A program made the position numbers and the translations under genes. From Caldilineaceae bacterium SB0664_bin_27 (lineage in GTDB: Bacteria; Chloroflexota; Anaerolineae; Caldilineales; Caldilineaceae), in contig VXRG01000037.1 in NCBI GenBank assembly GCA_009838625.1, positions 14,479 to 46,748 on the forward strand: a DNA stretch of 32,270 bases. The letters run 5' to 3'. The notes below the pieces were generated by a model. The model ran no database searches. It worked only from the letters and a program-made list of their open reading frames with translations, and was not told the origin of the DNA. This document shows, one piece after another, positions 13,679-22,079 of this stretch. Within the stretch, counting starts at the first letter, position 1; every line of letters begins with the position of its first letter.

Positions 13679-15841
13679 TCAGTACCTCTTGATGGAGGAA
13701 ATACGAATCTCGCCTATTTGACCGAAAAAGTGGCCCTCGCCCAGGAAGTCGAACGCGCCGCCGTAGCGCGCGAATCCCTTGAGGCGCGTAGAGACGCTGA
13801 ACTGGGCGTCGTGTCTACGGTTGTTGACCAATCTGCGGCCGTCGGGGCTGCGCATCTGCCAGATCAGGATGCCGTCCAAAAAGAGCTGGTGAAGGTCCTC
13901 CTCCGCTTCATACTGCCAGGCCACGTGGTGCCATTCAGTATCGTTGATGCCCGCTTCGGCTGAGCTTACAACAAGCCCGTCCGGACGCGTCCAGGGATGC
14001 AGATCCATCAGCTCCTGTTCGGGCTCTGCGCCCAGAAAATGGGCACCTGGGGCCATACTGCCATCGGGCGAATTGTGGGCGGAGAGATAGAACTCCCAGA
14101 CGCCGCGTTCGGTCTTGTCGTAGGTGCCGCATATGTGGCCGAAGGTGAAGGGCTGGTGGTGCTCGTCGGCAGTTACGCCATATGCCTGCAGGGGTCCGCC
14201 CCGCCTGATCCAGGCTTCGACGGTCCAGGCCTGTTGGCAGGTTCGGAGGTCGAGCTTGTCATTATGCTGGGGTCCGACGAAGCCGTGCTCGCCGTGGCCG
14301 GTATCCTGGGGAAAGCGACCATTGCGGCCGGGCCAGGAGACGCGCCTGTCGCCGCCTATGTTGGTCCAGGTCAGGGTCAGGTCCTCGTCGCCCATGACGT
14401 CGGGGATGAGGCGGCCGTTGGGCCCCCGCCAGTCATAGAGGACAACTGTGTGTTTGTCGGGCCCGATGACGAGGAGCTCCGCGGGCAGCACTTTCAGGGT
14501 GATCTCGGCCTGGTGGGTCTGGCCGATGGCGTCGACTGCTTTGACGTGGAAGCGACAGATGCAAGAGTTGGAAGGCGCGCCAGCCAGTTCACCAGTTTCC
14601 GGGTCGAGATGGAGTCCGTCGGGCAGGGCGCCACCTGCAAGCGACCAGTGGACCGGGGCGACCATGTGACTGGTCCGGAGCCTGGCGCGATATTCGTTTC
14701 CAGCGAAAGACGGAGGCAGTGATTCCGTAGAGATCTGACCGCGGCGAACGCTCAAGTGGAACTGGTGGCGGTCGGTACTGCCGCTGGTGTCGGAGGCAAT
14801 CAGACCGAGAGGCTGGTGCTCTGATGCCAGAGTTGGCTTGCCGTTGACTGCCCCAGTTTTGCTGTCCAACGTCAGCCCTGCCGGCAGCCGTTCTTCGGCA
14901 AACTCCCAATGTACGGGGCCACTGCGGGCGTCGGCCGAGAATTGAACTGAGTACGGGGCATTGCAGGTAGCCGGGGGCAGTTCGCGCCGAACGATTGACA
15001 GCCGATCCGCTACCGGATAGCGCATGATGCTGGAGATGCGGATCTCGTCGATTTCGCCTTCGAAATTGCCGTACGCCAGGAGTTTTGGCGGGTCATGGGA
15101 GTGGATGAAACCTCCAACGACGAAGGGGACGCCGACGTTTTCGGCATCGTTGATAACCCGACCCTGCAGGTCGTTGGGGAGTGGGAGCTGGACGCGGCGG
15201 ATGAGCTGGCCGTCGAGAAAGAAGAAGTGCGTCTGGTCCAGATAGCGAAACTGCCAGGCAACATGGTGCCAGTTGTTGTCTTTAATCCTGGGTGGGTCGG
15301 CGCTTGTCCAGCCGCCGGCTTTGGCGTTTTGGAGGAGGAGACCGCTGGTGTCGTGATTGGGATCGCGACCGCGGGGGGAACCCATGAAGCGGGCGGCGGG
15401 GTAAAGCCCATCCTGCAAGGTGCCTGGGCGTGTAAAGCTGTGAAGGGAGAAGTTCCAGCCGCCGCGCATACCGATGGGGAGGCCCAGCCCTTCGTCTTCG
15501 GTCCCGCAGATGTTGACATAGGTGTGCCCTTCTTCGAGGCCGCCGGCGCCGGTGTAGCGGACCCAGGCTTCGACCGTCCACTCCGAGGTACAGGGCCGGA
15601 GGTGGAGTTTATCGTTGTTGGCGGGTCCGACAAGCAGGTTGGCGTCGTCGGTGCTGCGGTCGAAGCGTGCACAGGCGCCGAAACCGGGATGCGAGGCCCA
15701 CTGCGCTTGGCGATGGGCGCGGAGGGTGAGCCGGGTGTCGCCGCAAGCGTCCAGGGTCTGGTTGCCTCTGCCTTCGTCGAAGTGGAACAGCACAACCGTA
15801 TGGTCATCAGGGTCAAACGGAGTACCTGGAGGTGTACTCAA
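13679..15841 (-). CDS. LamG-Ig-Ig-LamG modular protein without signal peptide
   Basis: The 720-aa protein has two LamG/concanavalin-like domains (about 15-275 and 460-720) separated by two putative-Ig (He_PIG) domains (about 285-366 and 368-452; LPAGLTLDSKTGAVNGKP and LPDGLHLDPETGELAGAP). The LamG copies are an internal duplication: WTVEAWVR/WTVEAWIR (89-96, 539-546), WHHVAWQF/WHHVAWQY (191-198, 637-644) and EIRISSIMRY/EIRISSIKRY at both ends. These domains bind glycans and are normally extracellular, yet the N-terminus (MSTPPGTPFDPDDHTVVLF) has no signal peptide. The initiator is TTG with AGGAGA about 7 nt upstream. It lies 100 bp downstream of a permease gene and starts the enzyme part of this operon. 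No catalytic residues can be assigned; it may bind or present substrate. Confidence 0.78.
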   Translation of the reverse strand: MSTPPGTPFDPDDHTVVLFHFDEGRGNQTLDACGDTRLTLRAHRQAQWASHPGFGACARFDRSTDDANLLVGPANNDKLHLRPCTSEWTVEAWVRYTGAGGLEEGHTYVNICGTEDEGLGLPIGMRGGWNFSLHSFTRPGTLQDGLYPAARFMGSPRGRDPNHDTSGLLLQNAKAGGWTSADPPRIKDNNWHHVAWQFRYLDQTHFFFLDGQLIRRVQLPLPNDLQGRVINDAENVGVPFVVGGFIHSHDPPKLLAYGNFEGEIDEIRISSIMRYPVADRLSIVRRELPPATCNAPYSVQFSADARSGPVHWEFAEERLPAGLTLDSKTGAVNGKPTLASEHQPLGLIASDTSGSTDRHQFHLSVRRGQISTESLPPSFAGNEYRARLRTSHMVAPVHWSLAGGALPDGLHLDPETGELAGAPSNSCICRFHVKAVDAIGQTHQAEITLKVLPAELLVIGPDKHTVVLYDWRGPNGRLIPDVMGDEDLTLTWTNIGGDRRVSWPGRNGRFPQDTGHGEHGFVGPQHNDKLDLRTCQQAWTVEAWIRRGGPLQAYGVTADEHHQPFTFGHICGTYDKTERGVWEFYLSAHNSPDGSMAPGAHFLGAEPEQELMDLHPWTRPDGLVVSSAEAGINDTEWHHVAWQYEAEEDLHQLFLDGILIWQMRSPDGRRLVNNRRHDAQFSVSTRLKGFARYGGAFDFLGEGHFFGQIGEIRISSIKRY

Positions 15842-15941
15842 TGGCTATTCTCCTGGCTGTAACGGATGCGGCTCCGGCCTGGAAACGGCGAGTCAGGGGA
15901 CGGCTTCAACGTATCGAGACTCCGTGTCACTCTTCAGGATG

Positions 15942-16883
15942 TCAATCGAGGCTCATGTGGGGATCGAGCGCGTCGCGCAGTGCATCGCCGACGAAGTTCA
16001 CTGAGAGAGTGGTGATGGCGATGGCAACGGCCGATGGCAACCACAGCCAGGGCATCGTCTGCAGGATGGGCAGCGACATGGCGTCCTGCAACATGCTTCC
16101 CCAGCTGGACATAGGCTCCTGGACGCCCAGGCCGAGGAAGCTCAAAGCGGACTCGGTCATGATGGCCCCGGCCAAGCCCATGGTGGCCGCCACAACCACC
16201 GGAGCGATCGCATTGGGGAGGATGTGACGGAAGACGATGCGGCCACTGCTCACGCCGACACAGCGCGCGGCCAGCACGAAGTCCCGCTCGCGCAGTGAAA
16301 GAAACTGGGCGCGCACATGGCGCATTATTCCGGTCCAGCCAAAAATCCCGATGATAATCATGACATTGAAGATGTTGGGAGGCAGGACCACGGCGACGGT
16401 GACGATGAGCATGAAGGAGGGGAAGCACATCATGACATCGGTAAAGCGACTCAGCACCATGTCGATACGGCCGCCGAAATACCCGGCGAGTCCTCCCAGG
16501 ACGACGCCGATGGTGGTATAGATACTGACGGCGACGAGGCCGACCGCGAGCGAGACCCTGGTGCCATACGCAAGGCGCGTCCAGACATCGCGACCCAGCG
16601 GGTCGGTTCCCAGTACATGAGCCGTAGAGGGCGCCTGCCGCATTACGGTCAGGTCGATGCCGTTGGGATGGTAGAACGTTACAAAGGGCGCGAGTATGGC
16701 AACCAACGCAAAGAGGGACAGTGCTGCCAAGCCTAAAACAGCCAGACGGTGGCGGCGAAAGCGGCGCAGGAAGCGGTTTTCAGCCTTGGGCAAGGCTTGC
16801 CATGTGTCCGGCGAAATCTGCGATGAAACCGGCTGCCGCGCCTCTTGTACGGCGTCTGCCGGCGTGGCTGTGGAATCGACCAT
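15942..16883 (-). CDS. ABC transporter permease, DppC/OppC type (cassette 1)
   Basis: The 313-aa inner-membrane protein has the DppC layout: a soluble N-terminus, a first membrane helix (about 48-70), a periplasmic loop with HVLGTDPLGRDVWTRL, then the BPD_transp_1 core with the EAA-type loop DFVLAARCVGVSSGRIVFRH that docks the ATPase, and LSFLGLGVQEPMSSWG near the end. ATG at 16883 is preferred over an upstream in-frame ATG at 16928: it begins 10 nt after the partner permease's stop with AAGG upstream, whereas the upstream start would overlap that gene. It works with the permease at 16894 and the lipoprotein at 17958. No ATPase gene is present in the window. Confidence 0.93.
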   Translation of the reverse strand: MVDSTATPADAVQEARQPVSSQISPDTWQALPKAENRFLRRFRRHRLAVLGLAALSLFALVAILAPFVTFYHPNGIDLTVMRQAPSTAHVLGTDPLGRDVWTRLAYGTRVSLAVGLVAVSIYTTIGVVLGGLAGYFGGRIDMVLSRFTDVMMCFPSFMLIVTVAVVLPPNIFNVMIIIGIFGWTGIMRHVRAQFLSLRERDFVLAARCVGVSSGRIVFRHILPNAIAPVVVAATMGLAGAIMTESALSFLGLGVQEPMSSWGSMLQDAMSLPILQTMPWLWLPSAVAIAITTLSVNFVGDALRDALDPHMSLD

Positions 16884-16893
16884 GCTACGCACC

Positions 16894-17865
16894 TTACTCG
16901 TAGCGGATCCTGGGATCGGCCCAGGCATAGGTGATGTCGGCCAGGAGATTGGCGAACAGCACCATCGAAGAACCGATCAGGTTCATGGCCATGATCATGG
17001 GCTGGTTGCGCATGAAGATCGACTCCATGCCCAGCTTGCCCATGCCGGGCCAGACGAAGATTGTCTCGATTATGAATGAGCCGCCGATTATGCCCGGAAG
17101 GGAGAGGCCGACGATGGTGATGACCGGCAGCAGCGAGTTGCGAAAGGCGTGGCCCAGATAGACGGAGCGTTCAGGCAGGCCTTTGGCACGGGCGGTGCGG
17201 ACGTAGTCGGCGCCGAGAGCCTCCAGCAGGCTGGCGCGTGCATAGCGCATATGGCCGGCCAAGCCCTCGAAGCCGAGAACAAGAGCGGGCAGCGCCAGAT
17301 AGTGGAGACGGATGAGAAAATTGTCAGGACCGTCGAGCGGCGCTCTGCCGCCGGTTGGGAAAAGGGGCAACTTGAGTGAGAACAGGTAGAGGGCAATGAT
17401 GGCGAATACAAAACCGGGCGTGGATATCCAAACAAAGGCCTGCAAGGTGAGAAGATGATCGAGAACGGAATACTGCTTGATGGCTGAAATGATACCCAGG
17501 GAGGTACCGACGACGAGGGAAAAGAGAATGGTAACGATGGAGAGTTGCAGCGTTGCAGGCAAGACCTGGGCCATCTCCTGCAGCGCCGGTTGACCGGTGA
17601 CGAATGAATAGCCGAGATTGCCGTGCAGCAGCAGTTCACGCAGCCAAATTGCATAGCGTACGACGACCGGTCTGTCCAGCCCGTATGACTCGCGCAGTCG
17701 TTGGAGCTGCGCCTCATCTACGCCCATCTCCAGTCTGAGACCGGGGGGAACGAGCGCATCGACGTAGTCGCCGGGCATGATCTCGCTCATTATGAAGGTG
17801 AGGGTGATGATGCCCCACAATACAGGAACGGCGATCAGCAGGCGGCGAATGATGTATCGGGTCAT
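16894..17865 (-). CDS. ABC transporter permease, DppB/OppB type (cassette 1)
   Basis: The 323-aa protein opens with the standard DppB helix (MTRYIIRRLLIAVPVLWGI) and has the periplasmic YGLDRPVVVRYAIWL segment and GNLGYSF, then four to five further helices. Its EAA loop, DYVRTARAKGLPERSVYLGH, contacts the ATPase. Length and order are normal for the peptide/opine/nickel/oligosaccharide (PepT) importer family. It follows the binding-protein gene after a 92-bp gap that holds a 14-bp-stem hairpin. No clear Shine-Dalgarno is seen before the ATG at 17865. Confidence 0.94.
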   Translation of the reverse strand: MTRYIIRRLLIAVPVLWGIITLTFIMSEIMPGDYVDALVPPGLRLEMGVDEAQLQRLRESYGLDRPVVVRYAIWLRELLLHGNLGYSFVTGQPALQEMAQVLPATLQLSIVTILFSLVVGTSLGIISAIKQYSVLDHLLTLQAFVWISTPGFVFAIIALYLFSLKLPLFPTGGRAPLDGPDNFLIRLHYLALPALVLGFEGLAGHMRYARASLLEALGADYVRTARAKGLPERSVYLGHAFRNSLLPVITIVGLSLPGIIGGSFIIETIFVWPGMGKLGMESIFMRNQPMIMAMNLIGSSMVLFANLLADITYAWADPRIRYE

Positions 17866-17906
17866 GGTGGGATTTCAGGAGGACCTAAAGAGAGCGCCAA
17901 GGTGCA

Positions 17907-17941
17907 TCCCACTCTGCTTGAAGGTGACAAGCAGAGTGGGA
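17907..17941 (-). promoter_or_regulatory. Strong intercistronic stem-loop, binding protein/permease junction (cassette 1)
   Basis: A perfect 14-bp inverted repeat (17907-17920 with 17928-17941; core CCCACTCTGCTT/AAGCAGAGTGGG) has a 7-nt loop and begins 17 nt after the binding-protein stop. No U tract follows. Such hairpins between a binding protein and its permease usually protect the upstream mRNA from 3' decay or cause partial termination, raising binding-protein yield. Here the role is inferred from position and from a matching hairpin in cassette 2. Confidence 0.8.
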
Positions 17942-17957
17942 CGACGGTGCAAGAAAT

Positions 17958-19682
17958 CTACTCTTCCATCTTGTACCACAGATGGGCGTTGAGCTTCGAC
18001 CACTGGTAGTCGTGCATGCCCCCCAGCGCGTATTCATCCATACCGCCGACATTCTTGCCGATCGCATAACCCATGTGGTAGCGGTGGAGCGGGATGTATC
18101 CGATCACGTTTTCGGCGATTATCTGCTGAATCTCGTTGTAAAGGGCCTTGCGGTCCTCGGTACCGCCGGTCTCTTTGGCCTGGATAAACAGCGCATCTAC
18201 TTGATCGCATACGGCGTCGAGTGAGCCGTCAGTCGGCCAGACCACGTTTCTGTGGAGGGGAGCATTATCACAGCGGTAGGTACGATAGTAGCCGTGCAGG
18301 TCGACGGGATTGCCCCAGCCGGCATGGGAGAAGGAGTGCGTGTTCTGCTCCAATCTGTCGTTCCAGGCCTCGTTGGGCACGTGAATGACTGTGACGTTGA
18401 TCCCCACCTCACTGAGATACTTCTGCATCAGCAGCATGAAGTTCTTCGCCTCTGTGCCCGTATGGTAGTAGATCAACTCGTGCTCTTGTTCGGGGTCCCA
18501 GACGCCGTCTGCGGCCGCTTCGGCCAGCAGGGCCATGGCTTTCTCGGGGTCGTAGGAATAGGTGGGCACTTCATCGTTGGTCCAGCCGTCGACGAAGGAG
18601 AAGGTGTGCCACGGCTCGCGCAGGCCGAAGTAAACGGCATCGCCTATTTCCTGGCGGTTGATGGCGTGGCTTACGGCCATACGCACGCGCTTGTCCCAGA
18701 AGGCCGGCTGACTGAGGTTGCCGACAAAGACGCTGATGTAGTTCAAACGCTGGGTCTGTACGTCAATGCCAGGCAATTCCTGGGCCTGCTGATAGAAGTT
18801 GCCTTCGACCTTCATGATATCCAACTCACCCTTTTGGAGGGCGATAAACTGCGTGTCGGGCGGGCCCATGTTCTGGAACAGGATGCCGTCGAGGCAGGGC
18901 GCGCCTTCCCAGTAGTCATCGTTGCGCGCCAGGCGGAAGTACTCGTCCTTCTTGCCATCCACAAACTTGAAGGGCCCGGTGCCAATCTGTGTCTCGGTGG
19001 TGAACCAGAGGGGATTGCCAGAGTCCTTGAGGTCGGGCACACGCCACTGGCTGTAGATGTGCTCGGGAAGGATGTTGATGCTGCCAATGAAGCGGGCAAA
19101 GTAGCTTACGTCCGGCTCGGCGAGGGTGAGGCGGACCGTGTGATCGTCGATAACTTCGATGCCCTCGATAGAATCGGTCTTACCATCCAGGTAGTCAAGG
19201 GAACCCTTCAGCGCAATCCAGTTGCCGGGCTGGGCGGGGTTCACCCATGGGCTGTCAGGGTCGTTGTGCCAGGTCCAGGTGAAGGCCACGTCATCGGCGG
19301 TGAAATCCTCGCCGTCATGCCACTTTACGCCCTGGCGCAAGTGGAAAGTGAACTCGGTGGCGTCGTCGCTGATTTCCCAGCTTTCGGCCAGGTCGGGATG
19401 GGGTACGTTATCGGTGCCGGTGCGGACCAGTTTGCCAAAGACGAGCTTCTGCTGCTCGTATCCCCAACCCCAGATTGGTACGACCGAGGACCTTGTACTG
19501 AAGTCAAGGACGAGAGTACCGCCGCGGGCGGGGCAGATGTCGTCGCCGGTGGTGGCCTCTGCGGGCGCTTCGGCCATTGTATCGGCCGGCTGATCGGCGG
19601 CGGGGGCAGCCGGCGCCGGGGCACAGGCAGCCAGTACGAGGGCCAAGGCGAGAATAAATGCAACGTTTCTGAGCGAAGACAT
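17958..19682 (-). CDS. Family 5 extracellular solute-binding lipoprotein (cassette 1)
   Basis: The 574-aa SBP_bac_5 protein starts at ATG 19682, behind a strong AAGGAGGAA. The signal peptide MSSLRNVAFILALALVLAAC ends at the lipidated Cys20 and is followed by an Ala/Pro/Asp linker. The family signature is seen in HLRQGVKWHDGEDFTADDVAFTW, VRMAVSHAINRQEI and YSYDPEKAMALLAEA. These proteins bind peptides, nickel, opines or oligosaccharides outside the membrane and deliver them to the DppB/DppC pair encoded next. An in-frame extension to 19769 is rejected because it would bury the signal peptide and lies at the predicted transcription start. First gene of its operon, promoter at 19773-19802. Confidence 0.94.
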   Translation of the reverse strand: MSSLRNVAFILALALVLAACAPAPAAPAADQPADTMAEAPAEATTGDDICPARGGTLVLDFSTRSSVVPIWGWGYEQQKLVFGKLVRTGTDNVPHPDLAESWEISDDATEFTFHLRQGVKWHDGEDFTADDVAFTWTWHNDPDSPWVNPAQPGNWIALKGSLDYLDGKTDSIEGIEVIDDHTVRLTLAEPDVSYFARFIGSINILPEHIYSQWRVPDLKDSGNPLWFTTETQIGTGPFKFVDGKKDEYFRLARNDDYWEGAPCLDGILFQNMGPPDTQFIALQKGELDIMKVEGNFYQQAQELPGIDVQTQRLNYISVFVGNLSQPAFWDKRVRMAVSHAINRQEIGDAVYFGLREPWHTFSFVDGWTNDEVPTYSYDPEKAMALLAEAAADGVWDPEQEHELIYYHTGTEAKNFMLLMQKYLSEVGINVTVIHVPNEAWNDRLEQNTHSFSHAGWGNPVDLHGYYRTYRCDNAPLHRNVVWPTDGSLDAVCDQVDALFIQAKETGGTEDRKALYNEIQQIIAENVIGYIPLHRYHMGYAIGKNVGGMDEYALGGMHDYQWSKLNAHLWYKMEE

Positions 19683-19772
19683 TCTCTTCCTCCTTTTCAC
19701 TAGACCTCTGAAAGTTGATACTGAAACGCGTTCGGCTGCAAGGCATACACTGCGGGGCAAGTCACACAATAT

Positions 19773-19802
19773 GGTATATCACTTGCGAGGTTAGCCTGTC
19801 AA
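19773..19802 (-). promoter_or_regulatory. Sigma70-type promoter for the cassette 1 operon
   Basis: On the minus strand there is a perfect -35 TTGACA (19802-19797), 18 bp, then TATACC (19778-19773). Transcription would start near 19766, leaving a leader of about 85 nt before the lipoprotein start at 19682. The rest of the 340-bp gap (19803-20022) shows no gene and no clear terminator for the aldolase gene, so read-through from the right block is possible. Confidence 0.6.
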
Positions 19803-20022
19803 GCACGCGAAATCAGCCTGGGTGGACGGGTATTGGGCAAGAGGCGGTCCTGAGGAAGAGAAGAATTGGGGGGATTTTTGCGTGCAGGAGATGCCCCGCT
19901 CATCCCAAGCCGACAAAGAACGTGTCGGATGTGAGGAGGCTTAAGAAAGAATATCGTATAGGCGCCAGCTTCGTAACTGCTGACGTGAGCCAGGTCTTCT
20001 GTTTACCTGAGGCTATGCTCAC

Positions 20023-20895
20023 TCAGTCGAAAGTGCGGCCGGTATGGCGGCGCCCCGCGATTGCGGCAGCTTCGTCGCCGGCGGGGAAGGTGATGCCTTC
20101 GTCGATTCTGGCTGCGACATTGCTGGCGTCGACGCCGTCGAGGAAGCCGATGTTGGCGGCATTGCAGGCGGCGAATATGCGGTCGCGGGCGGCTCTGAGG
20201 TCGCCCTCTTCGGTGTTTTCGGGCGTGCGGACGGTGTCGTAGCCGAAGGTCATGCGCATGTCTGAGGGGCCCCACTCGGCGAAGGCGATGCCCGGGACTG
20301 CAGTGCTGGCCTCGGCGTTGGCGAGGGCGCGGATGTTTTCGATCTTGATGCCGAGGACAAGCTCGCCGTCCGGGTTGAGCGGCCAGACGTCGGCCTTGCG
20401 CAGGTATTCCTGGGTCGAGACGCCCCAGACGTGGGCGGCGTTGTCCTGGCCGCCGGAGCCGCGGCGGCCCATGTCGAGTCCTTCGCCGACACCGTGCGTG
20501 TGGAAGGGGAAGCGCACCCACTCGACGAACTCTTTGACGGCGCCGGGTGTTTCGACGTGGCAGAGCAGGATGCCGTGGATGCCGGTCGCGAGAACCTGTT
20601 TGATCATCCAGGCATTGTTGCGCACGACGTATTCGTCGACGCCGTCGAAGGGCAGGGTGACGAGTACAGGAGGCGTGCGGTGGCCCGTGCGGGTGGGCCC
20701 GCCGTCGACCAGGCCGCGCATGAAGTCGTTGAGGCCGGCGACGTCGAAGGGCTGGTGTTCGATGCCGATGACGAGCCAGTCGGCGTGCGTCTGCGCTGAC
20801 TTGACGCCGCCCTCATAAGTGAGTGTGCGGCCGCCGTCCCAATAGACGGGCTGGCCAGCTTCCCGAAGCTCGATTATCTGGTTGATTCGTTTCAT
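20023..20895 (-). CDS. HpcH/HpaI-type metal-dependent aldolase
   Basis: The 290-aa TIM-barrel protein belongs to the HpcH/HpaI aldolase/citrate lyase family, which cleaves 2-keto-3-deoxy or 4-hydroxy-2-oxo acids to pyruvate plus an aldehyde using a divalent metal. Visible motifs are DWLVIGIEHQPFD (39-51, with the His47 region), ATGIHGILLCHVETP (103-117), Glu186 in IKIENI and Asp212 in WGPSDM. The 26-residue gap between the presumed metal ligands equals that between Glu149 and Asp175 in E. coli HpaI (from memory). Insertions (PFHTHGVGEGLDMGRR) make it longer than the ~250-260 aa norm. It is the last gene of the right block, 104 bp after a Gfo/Idh/MocA gene, which places it at the end of a dehydrogenation pathway. 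The start has only a weak GGAAA. Confidence 0.85.
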   Translation of the reverse strand: MKRINQIIELREAGQPVYWDGGRTLTYEGGVKSAQTHADWLVIGIEHQPFDVAGLNDFMRGLVDGGPTRTGHRTPPVLVTLPFDGVDEYVVRNNAWMIKQVLATGIHGILLCHVETPGAVKEFVEWVRFPFHTHGVGEGLDMGRRGSGGQDNAAHVWGVSTQEYLRKADVWPLNPDGELVLGIKIENIRALANAEASTAVPGIAFAEWGPSDMRMTFGYDTVRTPENTEEGDLRAARDRIFAACNAANIGFLDGVDASNVAARIDEGITFPAGDEAAAIAGRRHTGRTFD

Positions 20896-20999
20896 TGCAG
20901 TTTTCCGGTTGTTGTGGGTTTCATCGACGATTTGTTTTTCTTGTAATCGCTACAGCGCTCAGTCTCTTCGCCCGGTTTGAAAATTGGCGTCTGCATCGT

Positions 21000-22079
21000 T
21001 CACACCCAGTCGCGCAGCGGGTGCTCCCGGTCCGACAGCGGGAGCGGCGTGCGGCCGTGGCGGTGGGCAGTGTAAACGCCCAGGATCATCTCCAAAGCCC
21101 AGCGCGCGTCGCGTCCGCTCGAGATTGGCTCACGTCCTTCCTCGAAAGCGGCGATCAGGTCGCGCACCATGTAGGCATTGAGCGTATCAAAGCCGGGGTT
21201 ATTTGGCTTCAACACAACCTTCCAAGCCGGTTCAGCCATGGCCGGGTTCCAGTTGGGATGAGGGCAGTGCAGGAGGTAGCCGTCTCGTTGGAGTAGAATT
21301 CCCTCCGTCCCGAGGATCTCCAGCCCGCCGGGCCGGGGGCCCGGGCGCACTTCGCGACGGTGCGAGTGGAAGTTTGCCATGATGCCGTCGTCGAAGGCGA
21401 AGGTGGCTTCCAGGTGGTTGCCCAGTATGGGGCCGATCTCTTCGTCGCCCTGGCGAGCGTCGTCGGGTCCGGCGTCCTTGCCGTCCTGCAGGACGTAGGC
21501 CTGCACCCAGCGGGGATGGCCGAAGAGAAAGCAGAGCATGTCGAGCGAGTGCGTGCCGAGGACCATCAGATCCTGACCGCCGCCGCGGTGGTCCTGTTTG
21601 CCGCCGCTGTATACCTCTTTGACTTCGCCTACAGCGCCGCCGGCCAGCATCTCCTTGGTCTTGTGGGCAATCTGACCGACGCGGCCCTGGTGAGAGACCG
21701 CGATCTTGGTGCCGGCGCTTTCGCAGGCTGCGATCATGGCGTCGGCCTGCGTCAAATTCGGCGCGAACGGCTTTTCGCAGAAGATGCCGCGCACGCCGGA
21801 CCCGGCCGCGGCGACGACCATGTCATGCTTCTGGTCCGGCCAGCGCGGCGCGACGCTGACGATATCCAACTGCTCCCTTTCCAGCATCCGGCGGTAGTCC
21901 TGATAGCAGTTCTTGCTGTCCACGCCAAGGCGCTCACCTGCGGCGGCGAGTCCTTCGGGATCGGCATCGGCGACGGCGACCAAGTCGATTTCTTCCATGC
22001 CCAGGTAGACGGTGTCGAGGCTGTGTCCGTAGTTGCCTCGTCCCGTGTGGCCGATGACACCGGCCCGGTATGTTGTCAT
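21000..22079 (-). CDS. Gfo/Idh/MocA-family oxidoreductase 1
   Basis: The 359-aa NAD(P)-dependent oxidoreductase has an N-terminal Rossmann fold (GVIGHTGRGNYG, 7-18; VAVADAD, 34-40), the CEKPFAPN motif carrying the family lysine (101-108), and the C-terminal sheet domain with GTHSLDML. These enzymes oxidise or reduce sugars, inositols and sugar-acid derivatives. The ATG at 22079 overlaps the sialidase-like gene's TGA by 4 bp (ATGA), so translation is coupled. The unusual HTGRGNYGHSLDTVYL stretch in the nucleotide-binding loop suggests a subfamily distinct from the other two Gfo proteins here. Cytoplasmic. Confidence 0.92.
   Translation of the reverse strand: MTTYRAGVIGHTGRGNYGHSLDTVYLGMEEIDLVAVADADPEGLAAAGERLGVDSKNCYQDYRRMLEREQLDIVSVAPRWPDQKHDMVVAAAGSGVRGIFCEKPFAPNLTQADAMIAACESAGTKIAVSHQGRVGQIAHKTKEMLAGGAVGEVKEVYSGGKQDHRGGGQDLMVLGTHSLDMLCFLFGHPRWVQAYVLQDGKDAGPDDARQGDEEIGPILGNHLEATFAFDDGIMANFHSHRREVRPGPRPGGLEILGTEGILLQRDGYLLHCPHPNWNPAMAEPAWKVVLKPNNPGFDTLNAYMVRDLIAAFEEGREPISSGRDARWALEMILGVYTAHRHGRTPLPLSDREHPLRDWV

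Noticed and set aside
18252..19703. 483-aa plus-strand open frame
   Set aside because: It is the exact antisense of the binding lipoprotein, rich in Val/Gly/Ala/Asp as expected for a high-GC shadow frame, with no domain motif.
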